NCBI GenBank assembly: GCA_964636655.1
Contig: CAZWTK010000007.1
Coordinates: 5,301 to 69,300, forward strand
Direction of reading: 5' to 3'
From: Fen-549 sp964636655
GTDB taxonomy: Bacteria > Actinomycetota > Thermoleophilia > Gaiellales > Gaiellaceae
DNA length: 64,000 nucleotides
The position numbers and the translations under genes are program-made. The notes below the pieces were generated by a model. That model was not told the DNA's origin. It searched no databases and saw only the letters and a list, made by a program, of their open reading frames with translations. Shown here in pieces: positions 58,549 through 64,000 of the stretch (position 1 is the stretch's first letter; each line of letters starts with the position of its first letter).

Positions 58549-58698
58549 ATGGCAAGTAATAACCAATACGATCGCTTCATACAGTGCGCTACGAATCCGT
58601 CGCTGCGTAAGCGACTGTTCAGGTTGCCATGGGCACAGGCATCTCTACCGCCAACGAGAGAGCGCGTAACGGGCGCACACGGCACCTGCGTGTGCTGA
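58549..58698 (+). CDS. Possible 49-residue small protein
   Basis: An ATG at 58549 with GAGGGG eight bases upstream opens a frame beginning ASNNQYDRFIQCATNPSLRK. It overlaps the start of the histidine kinase by 70 bases. The first part looks like the short amphipathic start of a Nif11-like or regulatory peptide, but similarity is weak and the remainder is antisense-like in composition. Could be a leader peptide or chance. Confidence 0.3.
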   Translation: MASNNQYDRFIQCATNPSLRKRLFRLPWAQASLPPTRERVTGAHGTCVC

Positions 58699-59795
58699 TC
58701 GCCAACGAGCGCCTCGACCGGCTCGAGCTACTTGCTCAGGTCGTGACCGGCTTGGGGCACGAGGTGATCGCACGCGAGATCGACGTCGGCGCGATCGGCA
58801 CGGTAACCGCGAGAGAGCAACCGGACGTCGCGCTGGTCGGGCTCGGCCTTTCCTCGGGGCACGCGCTCGAGTTGATCGAGGAGATCGTTCACGAGGCGTC
58901 GTGCCCCGTAATAGCTCTACTTTCTGCAAAGGATCCGGCTTACATCCTCGAGGCGGCTAAGCGCGGCGTCTTCGCCTACATCGTCGACAGCGACGCTGGG
59001 GAGCTGCAGAGCGCAATCGACATCACCTTGCAGCGCTTCGCCGAGTACCACAACCTCCAGGCGCGATTCCAGCAGACACAGAAGCTGGAGGCGGTCGGCG
59101 AGCTCGCCGGAGGTATCGCGCACAACTTCAACAACCTCCTAACCGCAATCGGTGGCTACACCGAGATGGCCCTCGCGAGGCTGCCGAGCGATTCGGATGT
59201 CCGTGCCGATGTCGAAGAGATCAAGAAAGCTACGGAGCGCGCGGCGGTAGTGGCAAGCGGACTCCTCGCCTTCAGTCGTCGCAAGGTCTTCTGCCGCGAG
59301 ACGCTCGACCTGAACGAGCTCGTCTCGGGCGTCGATGCGTTGCTCGGCCAACTGGTCGGCGACGAGATCGAGGTTGAGGTGTTGCTCGAGCCCGGGCTCG
59401 AACCTATCGACGGTGACAGGAGCCAGTTCGAGCAGATGATCGTGAACCTCGTTCTGAACGCTCACGACGCGATGCCGCAGGGCGGCACGCTCACGATCGA
59501 AACGGCGAGCGCGAACCTCACCGAACCGCTCGTCGACCTCGACGGCTCGCTAGCGCCCGGTCGCTACGTAACTCTCTCGGTTCGCGACACGGGAATCGGC
59601 ATGGATGAGGAGACGCGCGCGAAGATCTTCGAGCCCTTCTTTACGATGAAGGACGCTGAGCACGGTACCGGGCTCGGTCTCTCCACCGTCCATGCAGTCG
59701 TCGAAGAAGCCGGCGGGCATATCTTTCTCGAGAGTGAGCCGAACGAAGGGACGGCTTTTACAATCTACCTTCCCGTGAACGACCGTCCCGTCTAG
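58629..59795 (+). CDS. Histidine kinase with N-terminal pseudo-receiver domain
   Basis: The 388-residue protein has an N-terminal receiver-like fold (LRVLIANERLDRLELLAQVV, REQPDVALVGLGLSSGHALE, AAKRGVFAYIVDSDAGELQS) as in actinobacterial ANTAR proteins, but the phospho-acceptor position in DVALVGLGLS is Gly. The kinase half has an NtrB-like His box (VGELAGGIAHNFNNLLTAIG), NLVLNAHDAMPQGG (N box), VRDTGIGMDEETRAKIFEPF (G1/F) and GTGLGLSTVHAVVEEAGGHI (G2). It has no transmembrane helix. The ATG at 58629 has no strong Shine-Dalgarno. No cognate response regulator is adjacent. It probably senses a partner or ligand through the pseudo-receiver. Confidence 0.87.
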   Translation: MGTGISTANERARNGRTRHLRVLIANERLDRLELLAQVVTGLGHEVIAREIDVGAIGTVTAREQPDVALVGLGLSSGHALELIEEIVHEASCPVIALLSAKDPAYILEAAKRGVFAYIVDSDAGELQSAIDITLQRFAEYHNLQARFQQTQKLEAVGELAGGIAHNFNNLLTAIGGYTEMALARLPSDSDVRADVEEIKKATERAAVVASGLLAFSRRKVFCRETLDLNELVSGVDALLGQLVGDEIEVEVLLEPGLEPIDGDRSQFEQMIVNLVLNAHDAMPQGGTLTIETASANLTEPLVDLDGSLAPGRYVTLSVRDTGIGMDEETRAKIFEPFFTMKDAEHGTGLGLSTVHAVVEEAGGHIFLESEPNEGTAFTIYLPVNDRPV

Positions 59796-60089
59796 TACGA
59801 GTCGGCGCCGATAAGCATCTTCGCGCCGATCGCGGCTGCAGAAGAGACAGCGTCAACGGTGGTCGTCTTCCCGTGCCGCTCCGCCAAGCGACCTGATCGG
59901 CTTTTTGTCGCCGGAGGGAACGGACGCGAGACGCAGTTCCTCTGCATCACGGCGCCCGAAGTGACACTTCGTTCTGTAAACACGCGGTGAATCGTCTCGC
60001 TTCTGCGATCCGCCCGAGCGGACTATCCACGCGCGGCGTAGCTCGTTATGATCGGTCTATAGCTCAGTCCGAGAGGAAGTGAGCGGAGA
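59796..60089. other. Intergenic region before the Hdr-like operon
   Basis: This 294-base stretch has no gene I can support. Its last 60 bases are AT-richer, with TTATGATCGGTCTATAGC, and probably hold the promoter of the following operon. Confidence 0.45.
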
Positions 60090-60254
60090 GTGAAGGCACT
60101 CGAATCGATCGTACTGAGAGTTCCCGCCTTTGTGGGCCTATCCGGCGAGGAAATAGCGCTGATCGCATCCTGGCGCGGCGCCTGCAAGCGGCGCGCCGCG
60201 TGGAGAGGGCGCCGATCTGATCACCGAACCGAGACCGGGGTGGGTGTGAAGTAG
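60090..60254 (+). pseudogene. Internally deleted cyclic-nucleotide-binding-domain protein
   Basis: A GTG at 60090 with a good Shine-Dalgarno (CGGAG) opens MKALESIVLRVPAFVGLSGE then EIALIA, the first helix and turn of a Crp-type cNMP-binding domain. The frame then leaves the family and stops at 60254. In the next frame RILARRLQAARRVE reads like the final helix of such a protein, and in the third GADLITEPRPGWV ends at a TGA (60247-60249). An internal deletion plus a shift explains this. It directly abuts the HdrC-like ATG, so translation of the remnant may still feed into the operon. Confidence 0.65.
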
Positions 60255-60923
60255 ATGCGAACGCCGGGGCCTTGGAGATGGCGACGGAGGGTCAAGTACC
60301 AGTCGCAGCTCGATCCCGGGTTCGCCACCGAGCTCGAGACGGTTCTCGGCGCCGACGGGCTGCGCGATTGCATCCAGTGCGGAACCTGCAGCGCCACCTG
60401 CCCGCTGAGCTCGTATATGGACTTCACGCCTCGTCGCCTGATCGCGATGACGCGGGCCGGTTTCAGGGAGGACGTGCTGCGCAGCTACACGATCTGGGTT
60501 TGCACGTCCTGCTACTCGTGCACCGTCGAGTGCCCGAAGCAGATTCCGATCACCGACGTCATGTACGCGCTGAAGCGGATCGCCGTCCGCGAGCGCACCT
60601 ATCCGAAGCGGTTCACAGCCTCCGTGATGGCGCGGGAGTTCGTCGATTCGATCGAGAGCCGAGGGCGAAGCTCCGAGTCGTGGATCTCGATCAAGCTGTA
60701 CCTGAAGACCGACCCACGCCAGCTTCTGAAGCACGCTCCCCTCGCTCTGCGGCTGATGCGGCGGCGACGGATGAGCCTCCGCCGCGAGTCGGTGCGACGG
60801 CCGGCGCAACTGAGGCGAATGCTGCAGGTGGCCGAGACACAGTCCGGTCTTGCGCACTCGTCTGACGTTCCGACTTCTCGCATCCCCGCGGCAACCTCAT
60901 CCGGCGCGGAGGTGATCTCGTGA
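60255..60923 (+). CDS. HdrC-like iron-sulfur protein
   Basis: The 222-residue protein has two 4Fe-4S cluster motifs, CIQCGTCSATCP (Cys39, 42, 45, 49) and CTSCYSCTVECP (Cys83, 86, 89, 93), in the arrangement of heterodisulfide reductase subunit C, followed by a helical region (LYLKTDPRQLLKHAPLALRL). It would pass electrons between HdrA-like and HdrB-like subunits. The ATG follows directly after the stop of the decayed gene. It overlaps HdrB by four bases. Confidence 0.88.
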   Translation: MRTPGPWRWRRRVKYQSQLDPGFATELETVLGADGLRDCIQCGTCSATCPLSSYMDFTPRRLIAMTRAGFREDVLRSYTIWVCTSCYSCTVECPKQIPITDVMYALKRIAVRERTYPKRFTASVMAREFVDSIESRGRSSESWISIKLYLKTDPRQLLKHAPLALRLMRRRRMSLRRESVRRPAQLRRMLQVAETQSGLAHSSDVPTSRIPAATSSGAEVIS

Positions 60924-61840
60924 GCTACGCGTACTTCCCCGGCTGTTCCTCGAAGGGCACCGGAAAGTCCTACGAGGAATCGCTCCTTGCCGTCTTCGAT
61001 CTCCTGGGCGCGGAACTCGACGAGCTCGAGGATTGGAATTGCTGCGGAGCCACCGCGTTTCGGTCGGTGGACGAGAGCAAGGCGATCGCTCTGGCAGCCC
61101 GCGATCTGGCGCTGGCCGAAGGCAAGTCGCAGGATCCCTCCCAGGTCGATCTTGTGACACCGTGCGCCGGCTGCTACCGAGCGCTGCTCAAAGCCCAGCG
61201 CCATCTCGAGGATGACCAGATGGCCACAAAGAGGGCGAACGAGGCGCTGCAGACCGTCGGCCTTCACTACGAGGGCCGCGCTCGCATCCGGCATCCGCTC
61301 GACGTGCTCGTGAATGACATCGGCGTCGAGCGCATCGCCGCGGCCGTCACCCGGCCGCTCACCGGGCTCAAGGTCGCCTGCTACTACGGCTGCTTGCTGG
61401 TGCGCCCCTACTCGACCTTCGACGACCAGCACAACCCCACCGCGATGGATCGGCTGATGCGTGCGATCGGGGCCGAGCCCATCGAATGGCCTCTGAAGAC
61501 ACGCTGCTGCGGTGGCTCCTGCTACTGCGGCGGCCCGCTCATCGGGACGGTGCCGGAGGCCACGCTTCGGCTCAGCTACACCCTGCTCAGGGAGGCGAAG
61601 AGGCGTGGCGCGGATGCGGTCGTGACCGTCTGCTCCCTATGCCTGTTCAACCTCGAGGCCTTCCAGGGCCGGATGGCCCGTCAGTTCGGCGAACCGGTCG
61701 ATCTGACAGTTGGTTTCCTTCCCCAGATTCTCGGACTTGCGCTGGGGCTGGACAAAAAGAAGCTCGGGATCCAGCGCATGTTGGAGTGGCGGATACCGGA
61801 GCCTAGAGAGGTGGAGGTAGAGGAGGGTGTGCGTGGCTGA
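60920..61840 (+). CDS. HdrB-like protein with CCG domains
   Basis: The 306-residue protein begins YAYFPGCSSKGTGKSYEESL and has two Cys-rich CCG domains: WNCCGATAF with PCAGCYRALLKAQR, and KVACYYGCLLVRP, TRCCGGSCYCGGPL then CSLCLFNLEAFQG. In HdrB these domains bind non-cubane 4Fe-4S clusters that reduce disulfides. GTG start with a GTGA overlap; its stop overlaps the next gene by eight bases. It is expected to work with HdrC and HdrA on a disulfide or other oxidised substrate. Confidence 0.9.
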   Translation: MSYAYFPGCSSKGTGKSYEESLLAVFDLLGAELDELEDWNCCGATAFRSVDESKAIALAARDLALAEGKSQDPSQVDLVTPCAGCYRALLKAQRHLEDDQMATKRANEALQTVGLHYEGRARIRHPLDVLVNDIGVERIAAAVTRPLTGLKVACYYGCLLVRPYSTFDDQHNPTAMDRLMRAIGAEPIEWPLKTRCCGGSCYCGGPLIGTVPEATLRLSYTLLREAKRRGADAVVTVCSLCLFNLEAFQGRMARQFGEPVDLTVGFLPQILGLALGLDKKKLGIQRMLEWRIPEPREVEVEEGVRG

Positions 61841-64000
61841 GCACAACGGGAACGGCGCGGGCGCCTCACTGCCCGCGGCGACAGGCGCGGAGCCGAAGGT
61901 GGGCGTCTACGTCTGCCACTGCGGCCTGAACATCGCCGACAAGGTGGACATCGAGCGCGTGATCGCTTTCGTCGCCGCGCTCCCGCACGTTGCCGTCGCC
62001 CGCGACTACAAGTTCATGTGCTCGGACCCGGGCCAGGAGTTGATCTGCGAAGACATTCAGAACGGCCTCGTGAACCGGGTCGTCGTGGCCTCCTGCTCGC
62101 CGTTGATGCACGAGGCGACATTCCGGCGAGCGACGGCTGCCGGCGGGATCAGCCCCTTCTACTTCCAGATGGCCAGCATCCGCGAGCAGGTGAGCTGGGT
62201 GACGGAGGACGGCAAGGACGCGACCGAGAAGGCCAAGGCTCTGATCGCCGGAGCGGTGCGGCGCGTCGTCTTCCAGGAGCAGCTGGAGCGCCGCCGCGTC
62301 CCGGTGCACCCCGATGTGCTCGTCGTCGGCGGGGGGATCTCCGGCATCCACGCGGCGCTCACGCTCGCGGACGCCGGTAAGCAGGTTCACCTCGTCGAGC
62401 GCGAGCCCTCGATCGGCGGCCACATGGCGATGTTCGACAAGACCTTTCCGACGCTCGACTGCGCCGCCTGCATTCTCACGCCGAAGATGGTGCAGGTCGG
62501 CCAGCACCCGAACATCGATCTCCTCACCTACAGCGAGCTGGAGGAGGTCTCGGGCTTCGTCGGCGACTTCGACGTCAAGGTGCGAAAGAAGGCCCGCTTC
62601 GTCGACGAGGAGCTCTGTAACGGCTGCGGCGACTGCATCGAGAACTGTTCGCGCCAGGACATCCTGTCCGAGTTCGATCAGGGGCTCGGCACTCGCTCCG
62701 CTGTCTACATGCCCTTCCCGCAGGCGGTGCCGCGCCTGCCCGTGATCGACCGCGCGGGCTCCTCGCCCTGCGCCTTTGCCTGCCCGGCCGGGATCGAGGC
62801 GCACGGCTACGTTTCGCTGATCAGAGCCGGGGAGTACGAGAAGGCCTTCCAGCTGGTTCTGGAGGCGACTCCTCTGGTCGGAACCCTCGGCCGAGCCTGC
62901 TACGCGTACTGCGAGAGCGAGTGCGCCCGGGGGAACCTGGAGGGAGCGCTTCCGGTCAGGCGCCTGAAGCGCTTCATCGCCGACGCGCATTACGAGCAGG
63001 CGGAGAGCGCGTCGATCGAGGCTCCGCCCGCGAACGGCAAGCGGGTGGCCGTGGTCGGCTCCGGACCGGCCGGCCTGACCGCGGCCTGGCGGCTGGCGCG
63101 GCGCGGTTACGGCGTGAAGATCTTCGATGCGGCGCCGGAACCGGGCGGCATGCTGCGCCTGGCGATCCCCGAATACCGGCTGCCGGCGGCGGTGGTCGAG
63201 CGGGACATCGCGAATGTCACCGCCCTGGGCGTGGAGATCGCCACGAGCACGCGCCTGAAGAACCTCCAGCAGCTGAAGGCCGAGGGATACGACGCGATTC
63301 TCGTGGCGACCGGAACTCCACTCTCCACGACTCTCGACATCCCGGGCGAGGAGCTGGGCGGCGTCGTGCGCGACCTCGACTTCCTGCGCGCCGTCAAGCT
63401 CGGCGAGGCGACCGACCTGAAGGGCAAGCGGGCCGTCGTCGTGGGCGGCGGGAACACGGCGATGGACGCCGCGCGAACCGCTCGGCGGCTGGGAACGAAG
63501 GAGACGATCGTCGCCTACCGGCGCGGCCGCGACGAGATGCCGGCCCGCGCCGAGGAAATCGAAGGCGCCGAGAGCGAGGGGATCCGGTTCGAGCTTCAGG
63601 TCGCGCCGGTCGAGGTTGTCGGTGACAAGCGAGGGCGGGTGACCGGCCTGCGCTGCGTCCGAACGGAGCTCGGAGAGCCCGACGCCTCCGGTCGCCGGCG
63701 CCCCGAGCCGGTGGAAGGCAGCGAGTTCGTGATCGACTGCGAGACTGTGATCGTCGCGATCGGGACGGCGCCCGACGCCGCTTCGCTCGCGCCCGGGCTG
63801 TCGACGAGCGCGAGCGGGACGATCCAGGCCGATCCGGAGACACTCCAGACAGAAGTCCCGTACATCTTCGCCGCCGGCGACGTGGTGCTGGGCGCGCTGG
63901 ACATCGCGCACGCGGTCGGGCAGGGACGGCGGGCCGCGTTCATGATCGACCGCTGGCTCGAGGGCGAGGAGCTCGACGGGGCCGGCTTCGACCTGAAGCT
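61833..64000 (+). CDS. HdrA-like flavoprotein fused to a GltD/NfnB-like module (partial)
   Basis: The open frame runs past the window end, so at least 722 codons are present. Residues 20-130 resemble the HdrA start (VGVYVCHCGLNIADKVDIER, VASCSPLMHEATF), then a FAD-binding HdrA core with VLVVGGGISGIHAALTLADA, GGHMAMFDKTFPTLDCAACI then LTPKM, and a ferredoxin-like CNGCGDCIENC. After that comes a GltD-type domain: PCAFACPAGIEAHGYVSLIR, RACYAYCESECARGNLEGAL, VAVVGSGPAGLTAAWRLARR (FAD) and VVVGGGNTAMDAARTARRLG (NAD(P)H). The fusion suggests a NAD(P)H-linked electron input, perhaps with flavin-based bifurcation. GTG start at 61833. Confidence 0.88.
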   Translation, partial: MAEHNGNGAGASLPAATGAEPKVGVYVCHCGLNIADKVDIERVIAFVAALPHVAVARDYKFMCSDPGQELICEDIQNGLVNRVVVASCSPLMHEATFRRATAAGGISPFYFQMASIREQVSWVTEDGKDATEKAKALIAGAVRRVVFQEQLERRRVPVHPDVLVVGGGISGIHAALTLADAGKQVHLVEREPSIGGHMAMFDKTFPTLDCAACILTPKMVQVGQHPNIDLLTYSELEEVSGFVGDFDVKVRKKARFVDEELCNGCGDCIENCSRQDILSEFDQGLGTRSAVYMPFPQAVPRLPVIDRAGSSPCAFACPAGIEAHGYVSLIRAGEYEKAFQLVLEATPLVGTLGRACYAYCESECARGNLEGALPVRRLKRFIADAHYEQAESASIEAPPANGKRVAVVGSGPAGLTAAWRLARRGYGVKIFDAAPEPGGMLRLAIPEYRLPAAVVERDIANVTALGVEIATSTRLKNLQQLKAEGYDAILVATGTPLSTTLDIPGEELGGVVRDLDFLRAVKLGEATDLKGKRAVVVGGGNTAMDAARTARRLGTKETIVAYRRGRDEMPARAEEIEGAESEGIRFELQVAPVEVVGDKRGRVTGLRCVRTELGEPDASGRRRPEPVEGSEFVIDCETVIVAIGTAPDAASLAPGLSTSASGTIQADPETLQTEVPYIFAAGDVVLGALDIAHAVGQGRRAAFMIDRWLEGEELDGAGFDLK

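Noticed and set aside
61866..63911. Long minus-strand open frame opposite the HdrA-like gene
   Set aside because: It is the complement of a conserved flavoprotein with many motifs and has composition typical of antisense frames in high-GC DNA.

Overview
The window is high-GC DNA with almost no intergenic space, many GTG and TTG starts, and long runs of 4-base start/stop overlaps (ATGA, GTGA, TTGA). Together with leaderless or strong-SD promoters, a DtxR-type operator, an SSI-family lipoprotein, a pseudo-receiver of the kind found in actinobacterial ANTAR proteins, and small secreted YRLRL-type proteins, this suggests an actinobacterium, probably of the Thermoleophilia (Gaiellales/Solirubrobacterales). 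That placement is inference; there is no rRNA in the window to settle it.

Bases 1-35.4 kb hold a very large cell-surface polysaccharide locus. The left part has a PQQ-type beta-propeller fragment, a membrane glycosyltransferase, a NodB-type deacetylase, a PIG-L deacetylase, two ATP-grasp enzymes, an eIF-2B-like protein, GT2 and GT4 glycosyltransferases, a Wzy-type polymerase/ligase, a Wzx-type flippase and a UDP-GlcNAc 2-epimerase. The right part is mostly leftward: a second Wzy-like protein, an AT-richer FkbM methyltransferase, then a tightly overlapped run of methyltransferases, glycosyltransferases, a DegT aminotransferase and an NAD-dependent epimerase, a Wzm/Wzt ABC exporter, a WbaP/WcaJ-type initiating phosphoglycosyltransferase and a third Wzy-like protein with C-terminal TPR-like helices. 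Both export routes (Wzx/Wzy and Wzm/Wzt) are present. Signs of shuffling are a duplicated GT2-GT4 cassette, one copy of which has lost most of its GT2, and a pair of CgeB-like paralogues either side of another glycosyltransferase.

Bases 35.4-45 kb are mixed: a small secreted protein, a clan-A glycoside hydrolase, tRNA-Val(TAC), an RsbU_N-type histidine kinase, an MprF-like DUF2156 protein, a short-chain dehydrogenase, a GT39-like membrane protein, and a MarR-DHA2 drug-efflux pair with a leaderless promoter overlapping its likely operator.

Bases 45-49.2 kb are a leftward MoxR-DUF58-DUF4129 membrane operon without a visible transglutaminase gene. Bases 49.3-56.1 kb contain two cold-shock proteins, a DEAD-box RNA helicase, a stand-alone IF-1 gene and a small zinc-ribbon protein whose first residues look like a cold-shock domain. 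Both csp leaders fold into the same hairpin (8-bp stem, 4-base bulge, 3-bp stem, UUCG loop) that pairs with the Shine-Dalgarno, and the helicase leader can do likewise. This is the most interesting regulatory signal in the window. Interspersed are a hemolysin III protein, a MarR-MFS pair and a GCS2-type carboxylate-amine ligase.

Bases 56.3-64 kb hold MntR-MntH with a clean operator, a histidine kinase carrying a receiver-like domain that lacks its phospho-acceptor Asp, and a heterodisulfide-reductase-like operon (HdrC-HdrB-HdrA) whose HdrA is fused to a GltD/NfnB-like module and runs off the end of the window. It is preceded by a decayed cyclic-nucleotide-binding-domain gene.
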